From NCBI RefSeq assembly GCF_001467525.1, contig NZ_LNXS01000044.1:1-60946 (forward strand): a DNA stretch of 60,946 nucleotides, in the 5' to 3' direction. Shown piece by piece: positions 1 through 7,379 of this stretch. The notes beneath the pieces are model-generated. The model was not told the DNA's origin. It did not search any database and was given only the letters and a program-made list of their open reading frames with translations. The position numbers were made by a program, and so were the translations under genes. The stretch comes from Legionella anisa (GTDB taxonomy: Bacteria; Pseudomonadota; Gammaproteobacteria; Legionellales; Legionellaceae). Within the stretch, counting starts at the first letter, position 1. Every line of letters starts with the position of its first letter.

Positions 1-81
1 TTGAGTAAATCTCCACAATTTAAGGAGAGCGTACTTTACAAAATCATTTAAACTCTGTCACACAGCCTTGCCGGAAGGACA

Positions 82-753
82 CTAAAAGGTAGCGGTTTGC
101 CAGTTACCCATCATTTGGCGAGGATCAACAACTATTTCCTTGTTCAACAGATTTTTCAGCTCTACCGCAGTCACATAAAAAGCTCCTCCATGCCATGAAA
201 TCAATGGTCTTGCTTCAATACTGGCACCGTAAAAAAGGCTTACTTGTTTTCGGGTTTGCATAGGCACACGCCCCACGCCATCAGGGATCACCAACAGTCT
301 TTGTGGGGCATACAAGGATTGGATGGCAAAGCGCGTCAGTGTTACAGCATTTAAATCCAGAGGATTGGCCACTTCTTGAGGAGAGCTGGTACTTTCTTTG
401 GACTCCAAAAGCACTTCTATTGGTTTTACATCATGAGTTTTATCATTAACGCTTAAGTTTAAGATAATGACCTCACCTTGAGGCATGAGCTGCACCAAGA
501 GTCTTTTGTTTTTAAAAACGTCCTTGCCTTTCAGATATAAAGCATCCTGAATTTTCAAAAGCGCGGTTTGGGAAGCTGCTTCATTATCTACAATACTAAT
601 GGCTTGAGGAAAATGGATGAGCCTTTCCTCATTCAAGGATAGTTCAACAGGGATGGGTGTTTTATCCCACAAGACATGCTCTGCATCCAGCGCAAGCGCG
701 TATTGACTGCTAATTAACGCAATTATCGTGAGTAACCATTTAGTTGTCGTCAT
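82..753 (-). CDS. ICE conjugation protein, TIGR03749 (PFL_4704) family
   Basis: Exported component of the GI-type conjugation apparatus, in the TraK-like position of the operon. The start chosen at 753 (MTTTKWLL) gives a signal peptide ending near ALA-LDAEH and overlaps the upstream gene by 14 bp; a longer start at 903 would run deep into that gene. Visible features are the early DKTPIPV segment and the C-terminal VDPRQMMGNWQTATF. As I recall, homologues continue some 30 residues past this point, but here a TAG follows directly, so the C-terminus may be truncated. The remaining 81 bases of the window show no clear continuation in any minus-strand frame. The family call rests on motif memory and operon position. 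Confidence 0.72.
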   Translation of the reverse strand: MTTTKWLLTIIALISSQYALALDAEHVLWDKTPIPVELSLNEERLIHFPQAISIVDNEAASQTALLKIQDALYLKGKDVFKNKRLLVQLMPQGEVIILNLSVNDKTHDVKPIEVLLESKESTSSPQEVANPLDLNAVTLTRFAIQSLYAPQRLLVIPDGVGRVPMQTRKQVSLFYGASIEARPLISWHGGAFYVTAVELKNLLNKEIVVDPRQMMGNWQTATF

Positions 754-1402
754 GTTGTGTACCTCTTGTATTGGTTGCCAATAAATCGGTGATGAGTGTT
801 TCTGGTTGGGTGTAACCATCCAATGCCAGTTGAAAAGGATTTTGTAAGCGAGAGAGATTGATTTTGACCACACGTACATGATAGTCCACAATCTTGTCTG
901 CAATGACCATGGGGCTATCGTCTTTTAAGCGTTGGGTAATGCGTAAAACCAGATGAACTTCCCATGTGTTATGAGCGATTACTTTGACATCTTCGTTTTC
1001 CATAAACCGATAGAGACTTGCTACTTGTATTCGATTAAAAAGTTGAGCATCTTTATAAGCTATCAAGGTTTTATCCATTAATGTCTGGTGTCGTGGAGTG
1101 AAGTAGTAATGAAAGCCTGAAAGATTAGTAGCAAATTCTTTTTTACCACCTTGTGACCAGGTGTTTAAGGTGGGTAGCAGTGTGGCAACAAAACCCTGAA
1201 CGTACTCTTTGGGTATGGCGTTTTCCTTGATTAATCCACCATTACTACTCATAGAAGGTGTTAGCCAAAATTCAAAACGATTGGGTATTTTAGCCAGCGT
1301 AATGATCAGACCAAGTACAATCAAAATGAGCACGGATACAAAGGCTAATAACAACCGATTGATATGATTTAAACTGTCCACTTTTTTCCAGTAATGAAAC
1401 AT
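740..1402 (-). CDS. ICE conjugation protein, TIGR03746 (PFL_4703) family, VirB8/TraE-like
   Basis: Predicted inner-membrane protein of 220 residues. It has one N-terminal membrane segment (about residues 20-37) followed by a periplasmic domain, the topology of VirB8/TraE scaffold proteins. The segment beginning IPNRFEFWLTP just after the membrane helix and the later WEVHLVLRITQ fit the PFL_4703 family. It lies between the TIGR03750 gene (4 bp away) and the TIGR03749 gene (14 bp overlap), the usual order in PFGI-1-like elements. It probably bridges the membrane complex to the channel core. Nothing in it looks broken. Confidence 0.82.
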   Translation of the reverse strand: MFHYWKKVDSLNHINRLLLAFVSVLILIVLGLIITLAKIPNRFEFWLTPSMSSNGGLIKENAIPKEYVQGFVATLLPTLNTWSQGGKKEFATNLSGFHYYFTPRHQTLMDKTLIAYKDAQLFNRIQVASLYRFMENEDVKVIAHNTWEVHLVLRITQRLKDDSPMVIADKIVDYHVRVVKINLSRLQNPFQLALDGYTQPETLITDLLATNTRGTQHDDN

Positions 1403-1406
1403 AGAA

Positions 1407-1757
1407 CTACCTCACGAGTCTTGATTTTTGCCAGACACCTTGATGGTGAATGTAGGGCGAGTGTCTTAAACCCCACTTTGCCATCAACAACACAGTTTTT
1501 TTCATTAAATAGCCATGCGGTTTACCAGCCTTAATGGCAGCTGCCCGTTTAGGGCAAAAAGTAATGGACACAATAAAACCAACAATGAAACCAATACATC
1601 CGAAGGCCAAAGGATAGCCAATAAAAAGTCCTGCCAAAGCACATCCCATGCTAATTAGTGGAGTTGTGACCACCACTATCCAGAAAAGCTCCCTTAGGCT
1701 TAACCCTTTATAGGCTTCATAATCAAACGACAGATGACGTGAGGATGGTTGATTCAT
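1407..1757 (-). CDS. ICE conjugation membrane protein, TIGR03750 family
   Basis: Protein of 116 residues with two hydrophobic segments (about 25-45 and 48-66) separated by a short turn, then a basic C-terminal tail containing KPHGYLMKK. The GLSLRELFWI opening and this tail are typical of the TIGR03750 conjugative-transfer protein. It follows the pilin-like gene by 11 bp and precedes the VirB8-like gene by 4 bp, so the three are probably co-translated. The exact role is not established. It is likely an inner-membrane part of the mating-pair apparatus, comparable in size and position to TraL. Confidence 0.8.
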   Translation of the reverse strand: MNQPSSRHLSFDYEAYKGLSLRELFWIVVVTTPLISMGCALAGLFIGYPLAFGCIGFIVGFIVSITFCPKRAAAIKAGKPHGYLMKKTVLLMAKWGLRHSPYIHHQGVWQKSRLVR

Positions 1758-1768
1758 GAATACCCCCC

Positions 1769-2155
1769 CTAAATCTTAAATTTGGTAATCATGCTGTAGC
1801 CGACATAACCTGCTACAATACTGATAGCAAGATAAGTAATCCCCATCACTGCAAACGTACCAAAGGCCACCATAGAACCATCATTTTTCTTGGATTCTTC
1901 AATACCGTGCTGAATGGTAGTGATGAATTTAATAAAACTCATGACGGCAGCAATAAAAAGCAATAATCCCAGGCCTTGACGAACATAGTTACCTGTAACT
2001 GTCATCATGCTTTTATTACCATCACTGATGTCATCGGCATTAGAGATTTTTGGAAACCAGTTATCGGCAAATAATGCAGGCGCATAATTTAAAGTAATGA
2101 GTCCTGCACCCATTCGTTGCCCCCATTGTTTTACACTTGCAATTGACTTTTTCAT
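1769..2155 (-). CDS. ICE conjugation protein, TIGR03745/DUF2976, pilin-like
   Basis: Protein of 128 residues with an N-terminal segment that may act as a signal sequence (ending near ALFADNW) and two further hydrophobic segments (about 58-76 and 98-118). Small size, two helices and operon position resemble a TraA-type pilin precursor. The spacer between the helices carries the charged ESKKNDGS loop. The gene lies 2 bp after the DUF3262 gene and 11 bp before the TIGR03750 gene. The family call is firm on position and topology. Pilin function is inferred. Confidence 0.78.
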   Translation of the reverse strand: MKKSIASVKQWGQRMGAGLITLNYAPALFADNWFPKISNADDISDGNKSMMTVTGNYVRQGLGLLLFIAAVMSFIKFITTIQHGIEESKKNDGSMVAFGTFAVMGITYLAISIVAGYVGYSMITKFKI

Positions 2156-2157
2156 GA

Positions 2158-2427
2158 TTAATTCCCCTTAACGATTAAAATTAGAATGAATAAACAAAAT
2201 CCGAGAACAATGCGGATTAAGCGGGAACCTAGGAGGATAAGAAATCCTTCTTGTTCTTTTTCTGTATTGCCCATGAATTGATTGATGCACCAAATAAGGC
2301 CAATAATGACGAGCATGATGGCGACAAATCGGATGCTGCCGGAAAAGGCACTTGCAGTTGTATCGCCTGCAGCTTGTTTAAAACTGGAAGCAAAAGTTTT
2401 GGCAATATCTACTTTGCTCATAGTCAC
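2158..2427 (-). CDS. ICE conjugation membrane protein, TIGR03758/DUF3262
   Basis: Small protein of 89 residues with two membrane helices (about 30-49 and 66-86). It starts 4 bp inside the end of the RAQPRD-family gene and ends 2 bp before the DUF2976 gene, the usual place for the TIGR03758 protein in PFGI-1/ICEHin-type operons. Function is unknown; like its neighbour it may be a second pilin-like subunit. An opposing plus-strand frame across the same bases has no ribosome site and no family resemblance, so it was ignored. Confidence 0.76.
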   Translation of the reverse strand: MTMSKVDIAKTFASSFKQAAGDTTASAFSGSIRFVAIMLVIIGLIWCINQFMGNTEKEQEGFLILLGSRLIRIVLGFCLFILILIVKGN

Positions 2428-2747
2428 TTTCCTATAAAATCCAAAGCTAACGGCTTGATGGTTTTAGGTTCAATGGCTGGTTTATTGATGTAATCAATCA
2501 GCGCATTACGAATGGACAGTAAATCGGTACGAAGCCCTGCGTGTTTCTTTCCATCAGAGCCTTCAAAATGTTCTATATGCAATTGGATGCGGGTATTGGG
2601 TTCAATTTCAGTTTTTGCTTCATCAAGCAAAGGCATGATGGCATTAATCTGATTAATTATTCTGACCAGCGTTTGGTTGAGTGCATCGTCACTTGCATGA
2701 GAGGCCATTGGCAGACTTAATATGAGTAATAACAATAATCGTTTCAT
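2424..2747 (-). CDS. RAQPRD-family ICE protein (TIGR01690)
   Basis: Exported protein of 107 residues with a clear signal peptide (cleavage near SHA-SDD). The mature part is mostly helical, with LRTDLLSIRNALIDYINKP near the C-terminus matching the region before the RAQPRD motif that names the family. The motif itself is replaced here by a divergent tail. The gene overlaps the DUF3262 gene by 4 bp and sits 9 bp after the DUF4400 gene. Its function in conjugation is unknown; a periplasmic assembly role is likely. Confidence 0.74.
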   Translation of the reverse strand: MKRLLLLLILSLPMASHASDDALNQTLVRIINQINAIMPLLDEAKTEIEPNTRIQLHIEHFEGSDGKKHAGLRTDLLSIRNALIDYINKPAIEPKTIKPLALDFIGK

Positions 2748-2756
2748 GTTTTTCTC

Positions 2757-3455
2757 CTACAAATATTTTTTAAATCGACTTGCAGTGATTGAAACCATGA
2801 TGCCTAACAATAGGCTTGCAGGTACAAAAACAAAGGCAGGCGTGATGCTTATGGGCAGCGCAAGCCATAAGCTTAATAACAGTAAAAGGCCTCGTTTGGC
2901 GTGGCGATTGAGTTGATGAAAGACATAGGATGATTCACGGCCTAGTGATGCGGTGCGGATAGCGCGTTGATTTAACCCATCAACCAGTCCAACCACGACC
3001 ATTAATAAAAACAGAGGGATAGCCGAAATCAGAATAACCAGTTTGATGAACATTACTTGAGTAGTTAATCCCATCAGTAACCAAACTTGATTGGCAATTA
3101 GGATAAAATCGTGTGCTATTTCATTTAAATCGTTGGTTTCATCAGGTATCACCCCATCCAGCCCTTTTTTAATCAGGGAGCCTGTTTGTGCTGCTTTGTT
3201 GGCAACATCTTGAGTAGGAATGGTTTTTAACCAGGATTTAATGGTGTTAGCAACACTCATTCCGTTAAATGCGGTAATTGCTTGCGTTTGTTTTTGAGAA
3301 AGTGTGGTAACTGAACTAAACGCTTTTTCAAACCCTAAACAGCACCAAAGACTGGATACCCAACCCATAAGGATTAACCAGCCCAATAAAACAAGCAGCA
3401 TAAAACGCATGACCGTTTTTTTGGAGGGTTTGGGCGTTGCAGTCCTTATTGCCAT
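2757..3455 (-). CDS. ICE inner-membrane protein, TIGR03747/DUF4400
   Basis: Protein of 232 residues with a basic N-terminus and four probable membrane segments (about 16-40, 125-160 as one or two, 185-205 and 205-225). The GLVDGLNQRAIRTASLGRESSYVFHQ stretch around residue 160-185 (shown in part: GLVDGLNQRAIR and RESSYVFH) is diagnostic of the TIGR03747 family. It overlaps the PFL_4695 gene by 10 bp. In the PFGI-1 order that I recall, the coupling protein TraD lies between these two genes; here nothing fits between them, so traD must be elsewhere or missing. Confidence 0.8.
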   Translation of the reverse strand: MAIRTATPKPSKKTVMRFMLLVLLGWLILMGWVSSLWCCLGFEKAFSSVTTLSQKQTQAITAFNGMSVANTIKSWLKTIPTQDVANKAAQTGSLIKKGLDGVIPDETNDLNEIAHDFILIANQVWLLMGLTTQVMFIKLVILISAIPLFLLMVVVGLVDGLNQRAIRTASLGRESSYVFHQLNRHAKRGLLLLLSLWLALPISITPAFVFVPASLLLGIMVSITASRFKKYL

Positions 3456-3904
3456 AATTCTTCCCCAAAGATAGCAAGTGGGTAATGGGTTTCTTGAAAG
3501 AGTTCCATTAAGTCATCCACGTTAGCCGGTAATAAAGGCGCTTTAGTGAGGCGTTGTAACGCCTGAAGTTGTTCACTGGTATTAATGTTGGCGACAAAGC
3601 CCAAGGCTTGTGCTTCTTCAAGCTTTTTTGCGTTGGCTTGCAACCAAAGGTATGAAGCTGCATCATCCCCAATGATAAACACGGGGTTTGAGAAATTAAC
3701 AAGCGTTAGCTTTCGCTTTTCTACTTTGCCAGCAGTGGCTTTACTTGATACGGGCAGTCTTGCATCCAGTTTTTCTTGTAGTTTTAAAGATTCTTCGGTG
3801 AGCTGGGCTTGGCTTTCTTTAATGAATTGCTCCATGTTAATGGCTTGCCAGGCATAGCAGGACGTAATCATCAACAATCCAAAGAGTATGGCTGACTTTT
3901 TCAT
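3446..3904 (-). CDS. ICE protein, TIGR03765 (PFL_4695) family
   Basis: Exported protein of 152 residues from the ATG at 3904, which has GGAAGG seven bases upstream. The longer frame start at 3928 lacks this. There is a signal peptide (cleavage near CYAWQA), a coiled central part, and a C-terminal domain with VFIIGDDAASYLWLQANA followed by a leucine-rich stretch and HYPLAIF, which match the PFL_4695 family. Its role is unknown; the C-terminal domain looks like a small alpha/beta fold. It lies between the PFL_4693 gene (1-bp gap) and the DUF4400 gene. Confidence 0.78.
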   Translation of the reverse strand: MKKSAILFGLLMITSCYAWQAINMEQFIKESQAQLTEESLKLQEKLDARLPVSSKATAGKVEKRKLTLVNFSNPVFIIGDDAASYLWLQANAKKLEEAQALGFVANINTSEQLQALQRLTKAPLLPANVDDLMELFQETHYPLAIFGEELWQ

Positions 3905-3905
3905 A

Positions 3906-4742
3906 TTAAAACCTTCCCAAATCAACAATGCTGGAATGGCCGTTTTGGGAGAGTAGCAACAGCGGTAGTGACTTTTTGATCTTGAGGGATTGGTAGCTTA
4001 GTTCGCCGTGGTTAAGGGTAATACGGCCACCATTTACAAGATGTTGTGGTATTTGATGTTGATTTGCCCAGATTTGGATGCTCGTATCATTCATGTCCAG
4101 TAACATCAGATGTAACCGTGCATTTGGTGTTTGCTCTATGGCATCAAAGAGCATCAACAAAATGGTTTTTACAGCATCTTGCTCTTTGATAAAGAAATAC
4201 AGCGTATCGCCCTGGCTTAATTGCACTGGTTTGTGGGCATAGGGTGAATAAGGAGATGGGTCAAAATCACCTACCACAGGGACATTAACAAACAACTCGT
4301 TATAGGCCTTGTAAAAAGCATTGTTCCAAGCAATATTTTTAGCTACTTTCTGGGCTTCCTGTCTTGCTGCTAATTCTGCAAAATGGTTGCGTTCGGTTTC
4401 ATTTCTGGCATTAATACCCAGAATATCAATAGGAGTTTGTCTTAAGCCTTTGTAGTAGAATTTGCTTTTATTTTGCATGAGCAGGACATAACGTTTTTCT
4501 TCATCAGCTGTTAATCCCCACACTTTAGCTTCATGCAATTGGGTATCGGTCAGTGTAATTTTATTGATGTCTTGCTCTGAGGTCAGATCGTCTTCATTAG
4601 TCGTTAATCCTGTTCTTGCCAATGTTTTATCTTCAATGGCAATGTGATTTAAGGGCTGTTGATTTAAGCCTGGAATAGTCAGATCAGCATGTACTGCATG
4701 ACAGGCTAATATGGGAATCAGGAAAGCAGAATACTTAAGCAT
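3906..4742 (-). CDS. ICE protein, TIGR03759 (PFL_4693) family with C-terminal extension
   Basis: Exported protein of 278 residues from the ATG at 4742, preceded by GGGGGAA at good spacing and overlapping the upstream gene by 8 bp. Signal peptide residues 1-19. The core around residues 70-155 (LHEAKVWGLTADEEKRY, then ILGINARNETERNHFAEL) is a strong match to the family. The C-terminal part (about 170-278) contains a domain resembling a TraF/PFL_4693 thioredoxin-like end without a CxxC pair. Function in the mating apparatus is unknown. Confidence 0.78.
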   Translation of the reverse strand: MLKYSAFLIPILACHAVHADLTIPGLNQQPLNHIAIEDKTLARTGLTTNEDDLTSEQDINKITLTDTQLHEAKVWGLTADEEKRYVLLMQNKSKFYYKGLRQTPIDILGINARNETERNHFAELAARQEAQKVAKNIAWNNAFYKAYNELFVNVPVVGDFDPSPYSPYAHKPVQLSQGDTLYFFIKEQDAVKTILLMLFDAIEQTPNARLHLMLLDMNDTSIQIWANQHQIPQHLVNGGRITLNHGELSYQSLKIKKSLPLLLLSQNGHSSIVDLGRF

Positions 4743-5349
4743 CAGATTCCCCCTGCAACACATCCATCCTCACCACAACATGCTCTTTATTACCGTTTTC
4801 CAATTCCATGCGTTGTAGACCGAAGTCAATACTTAATACTGTCCAGCCAGCTAATTGGTCGCTTTTTTCCAAAGGCACTGTTTTAAAGTTATAAGCCACT
4901 GTAGCCACACTGACTTGCTGAATGCTGTCTATACTGATGACTTTAAACGGTAAGTTGCTCGCGGGTAGGTATTTAATGGGATGCTGCTTTTTATCCAAAG
5001 ACATCACCATTTCACGCAAGACATCCAACTTTTGTGTCAATTCAGCACGATTATCATTGATCAGGCGATTAAGATCTGTTTCATTGTGATTTTTGAGCTG
5101 TTCAATTAAGGAGGTCAGTTTATGAAAGTCCTGGTTAATAGCGGTTAAATCTACTGTCTCAACGGGCTTTTTAACTTCCTCATGCAAAGCACCAAGCTGT
5201 GCTTGCAAGGTATCAAGACGATGTGAAATAACATCTGAATCATTCGTTTTATTTGTTGGAAAATAGTTAATGCCAACAATAACACCCGCTAAGGTCAAGC
5301 CTAAACCTGATGCCAATAAATACTTTGAGGTCGTTGTGCGATTAATCAT
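4735..5349 (-). CDS. Membrane-anchored coiled-coil protein of the ICE operon
   Basis: Protein of 204 residues not confidently assigned to a named family. It has an N-terminal membrane anchor (about 10-27), a long coiled-coil-like region (about 40-120, rich in Leu, Asn, Glu) and a compact C-terminal beta-rich domain (about 125-200) whose size and position recall the C-terminal domain of PilP-like proteins. It starts 4 bp inside the PilL-like gene and overlaps the PFL_4693 gene by 8 bp, so it is co-translated with pilus-type accessory genes. A periplasmic spacer or pilus-assembly role is possible but unproven. Confidence 0.6.
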   Translation of the reverse strand: MINRTTTSKYLLASGLGLTLAGVIVGINYFPTNKTNDSDVISHRLDTLQAQLGALHEEVKKPVETVDLTAINQDFHKLTSLIEQLKNHNETDLNRLINDNRAELTQKLDVLREMVMSLDKKQHPIKYLPASNLPFKVISIDSIQQVSVATVAYNFKTVPLEKSDQLAGWTVLSIDFGLQRMELENGNKEHVVVRMDVLQGESDA

Positions 5350-5780
5350 GATATACCCCCATTTCGTACTACAGCTCTTAATTTGAAATTCACTTGCCGT
5401 AATAAAGGATCTTCAATTAAGGTAAAGGACTGTTGGCCAACAAGAACTTCAAGGCCGTCCTTAACAGTCAAAGGGCCGAGGTTTCTATCAATCTGAGGCA
5501 AGGCTTGGCGCATGACGGTTTGCAGGCTCTGAAGTTGTTTTTCTTTCGATACCAGAGAAAATCCTGAAAACTTCAACCACCATTCAACTGCCTGACCTAT
5601 GGTTTGTACTTCTTGAGGAAAATGGACTTGTTGAATGGCAAGGAGTGGATTGATCTGGGCTGCTAATGGTTTGTTGGCAACAGTCGCGTAGCGGTTTACT
5701 TGAGTAACATTAGCTGCCATAGAATAAAAGGCTGCTACGCTAAGTACGCTAATTACAGAGAGTTGAGCACTTATTTTCAT
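5346..5780 (-). CDS. PilL-type ICE protein (TIGR03748-like)
   Basis: Exported protein of 144 residues with a signal peptide (cleavage near SMA-ANVTQ). Visible landmarks are VNRYATVANKP near residue 28, a segment with VEWWLKFSGFSLV (about 62-76), and GPLTVKDGLEVLVGQQSF (about 103-120), as in the N-terminal part of PFGI-1 PilL proteins. These resemble the secretin-associated N0-like domain. It overlaps lvrC by 4 bp and the next gene by 4 bp, linking the regulatory block directly to the apparatus genes. In Legionella elements this position follows lvrC. Confidence 0.72.
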   Translation of the reverse strand: MKISAQLSVISVLSVAAFYSMAANVTQVNRYATVANKPLAAQINPLLAIQQVHFPQEVQTIGQAVEWWLKFSGFSLVSKEKQLQSLQTVMRQALPQIDRNLGPLTVKDGLEVLVGQQSFTLIEDPLLRQVNFKLRAVVRNGGIS

Positions 5781-5974
5781 TTTGGTTCCTCTATATCGGT
5801 GTTTTGAGGATTAGTTTGTTTTCTTAAAAAAATTTCTTTTCTATCAACATCAATATGAGCTGGAGCTTTAATACCTAAAGCGACTACACCTCTTCGTTGA
5901 TAAATAACGTGTATTTCAATCTGCCCTTTATCAATTAATATTTGTTCACCCTTTTTTCTTGTCAGTACCAACAT
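5777..5974 (-). CDS. lvrC: LvrC, CsrA-family RNA-binding regulator
   Basis: Protein of 65 residues that follows CsrA along its length. The MLVLTRKKGEQILI opening keeps the strand-1 residues Leu4 and Arg6, and Arg45 corresponds to the RNA-binding Arg44 of E. coli CsrA, although the neighbouring His is Asp here. It would bind GGA-containing leaders and control translation or stability of element mRNAs. In Legionella, LvrC-type CsrA paralogues control excision or transfer of integrative elements. GGAG lies seven bases before the ATG. It sits 19 bp after lvrB and overlaps the PilL-like gene by 4 bp. Confidence 0.93.
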   Translation of the reverse strand: MLVLTRKKGEQILIDKGQIEIHVIYQRRGVVALGIKAPAHIDVDRKEIFLRKQTNPQNTDIEEPK

Positions 5975-5993
5975 TATTTTTCTCCGGTTATTT

Positions 5994-6443
5994 TTATTTC
6001 ATGTTTAAGATTGTTTTTATTTTTTTCAGGTGTGCGTTGGCAACAACAGGATTACAAGGTTTGTAAGGTTCTCTTTGAAAACACTGTTTTTTTCTGGCTG
6101 ATAGTTGCTTGCAACACTCAATAAATTGCGCCAGCGCAGGCGGCATTTCGCGGTTTTTAAGACACTCATCAATTGCTTGCTCAATTAACTGCATATCGAA
6201 TCCTTCTAGTGCTTTTGACCATTCTTGACGTGCAAAATTTGAATAAGCTTCATTCTTGAATTGGCTGCGCCATATGTGTCCATAGAAGGTTGAAAATTTC
6301 AGAAACAGTTTGTTGACTTGCTCAATGCAATTTCCAGATGTTTTGGAACTCGGCGTCACTGAAGCTTGGGCTTTCACGCAACTCTGTAGTCCTGATGCTG
6401 TTTGTAGATGATGCGTATTTACGATTTGTTTCATGGATTGCAT
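5994..6443 (-). CDS. lvrB: LvrB, element regulatory/replication-like protein
   Basis: Protein of 149 residues from the ATG at 6443, which has AAGGAG at ideal spacing; the two in-frame ATGs beside it have poorer spacing. The N-terminal third is low-complexity. From about residue 45 it is helical, with FYGHIWRSQF, WSKALEGFD and REMPPALAQFIECCK, the last resembling the end of phage P-type replication proteins (PxxxxFxxxC). This suggests a helicase-loading or DNA-binding accessory role. The first 122 bp overlap the 3' end of lvrA in another frame. Symbol assigned from the lvrRABC order; molecular function is inferred. Confidence 0.75.
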   Translation of the reverse strand: MQSMKQIVNTHHLQTASGLQSCVKAQASVTPSSKTSGNCIEQVNKLFLKFSTFYGHIWRSQFKNEAYSNFARQEWSKALEGFDMQLIEQAIDECLKNREMPPALAQFIECCKQLSARKKQCFQREPYKPCNPVVANAHLKKIKTILNMK

Positions 6444-7194
6444 GGTCATTCTCCTTGGCTTCAAGATTTGTTGATGTTGTTTCCCAGCATCGCTGTGTTA
6501 ACCAATTTGCTGGATATTTCCAGGATGGAACCCAAACGCCTTCGGCACGTTTTTTTATCTCAAGTTGAATTTGTTCGGTTAAGCTGGCTATGATTTGCTG
6601 GACTAAGCTCTGAGAAGGCCTTAGTTTTTTAAATACCTCAAAAGCGTTTTCTTTTTCTTTTTTCAGAGGGTACAGATCCCAGAAGACATCAAAGGCTTGC
6701 GATAAAGAAATAAAAAAATAATTATTATTATCTTGAGGAGTGGCGGGTTCATCCTTTGGGGTTGTATCGGGATCTAGTTTATTCGTATCGTATTTTGTTG
6801 AATCTAATAGACTTTTTTGTGGGTCTTGAGGTGCGCTATAGTCATGTGCTTTTATGGCGGCTTTATTATGAGCAGAATCAAGTCTGTCCAGTAATAAACA
6901 ACGTAAAACAAGCTTCCTTTCCCAAGACTGAATTTGAATTAAACCAGCCTTCTCAAGCCCTTTCAAAGCACGTCGCAATTGATCTTTACTTGGGCTACCG
7001 CTTTTAATACCAGAGTGAGGTTCTATGTAAAGCGCTTCACTCAATGACTGATAACTAATACCACGACGAATACCGACTAACCCTGTTTTGTAATCAACGT
7101 AGGGTTTAATGCCTTGAAGATAAGTTAATTGTTGTAGATAAGGTAAACCACTGAGTGCAGAACGCTCCTGATGGGTGATAATAAAAAATTCCAT
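6322..7194 (-). CDS. lvrA: LvrA, winged-helix element regulatory protein
   Basis: Protein of 290 residues starting at 7194 with AGGT upstream; an in-frame start at 7212 would add six residues. The N-terminal 110 residues look like a winged-helix DNA-binding domain: two helices, then the DQLRRALKGLEKAGLIQIQS recognition-helix and wing pattern, as in replication-initiator or primosomal O-type proteins. A polar linker (about 115-165) leads to a helical C-terminal region with WDLYPLKKEKENAFEVFKKL and VPSWKYPANWL, a pattern common in phage replication proteins. Together with LvrB it could form an O/P-like pair for the excised element. It is the first gene of the minus-strand operon and faces lvrR. 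Confidence 0.8.
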   Translation of the reverse strand: MEFFIITHQERSALSGLPYLQQLTYLQGIKPYVDYKTGLVGIRRGISYQSLSEALYIEPHSGIKSGSPSKDQLRRALKGLEKAGLIQIQSWERKLVLRCLLLDRLDSAHNKAAIKAHDYSAPQDPQKSLLDSTKYDTNKLDPDTTPKDEPATPQDNNNYFFISLSQAFDVFWDLYPLKKEKENAFEVFKKLRPSQSLVQQIIASLTEQIQLEIKKRAEGVWVPSWKYPANWLTQRCWETTSTNLEAKENDHAIHETNRKYASSTNSIRTTELRESPSFSDAEFQNIWKLH

Positions 7195-7292
7195 AGCATG
7201 ACCTATTATCAATGAATAAAAAAGAAAAAATAAAACAGGATGTGATTTTTAAATAAATTTATGATTAAATATGGTATGTATCACTAATTTAT

Positions 7293-7342
7293 AAAACACA
7301 AAACGTTTTAATTAATCCATAATATAAAACGAAATGTGTTTT
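7293..7342. promoter_or_regulatory. Candidate LvrR operator pair in the lvrA-lvrR divergent promoter region
   Basis: Two 18-bp arms lie in inverted orientation: aaaacacaaaacgtttta at 7293-7310 and taaaacgaaatgtgtttt at 7325-7342. The second, reverse-complemented, matches the first at 15 of 18 positions, with the three mismatches at positions 9-11. The arms are 32 bp apart start to start, close to three helical turns. They sit between the lvrA start (7194) and the lvrR start (7380). Placement and symmetry suggest binding by the HTH protein LvrR to control both genes. Binding is inferred. Confidence 0.55.
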
Positions 7343-7379
7343 TGTCAATGGGTATGTCTCATTTTTTTGAAGGATCACA

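Noticed and set aside
2251..2493. Plus-strand frame of 80 codons opposite the RAQPRD and DUF3262 genes
   Set aside because: Both minus-strand genes fit known families and overlap tightly with neighbours. The plus frame has no ribosome site.
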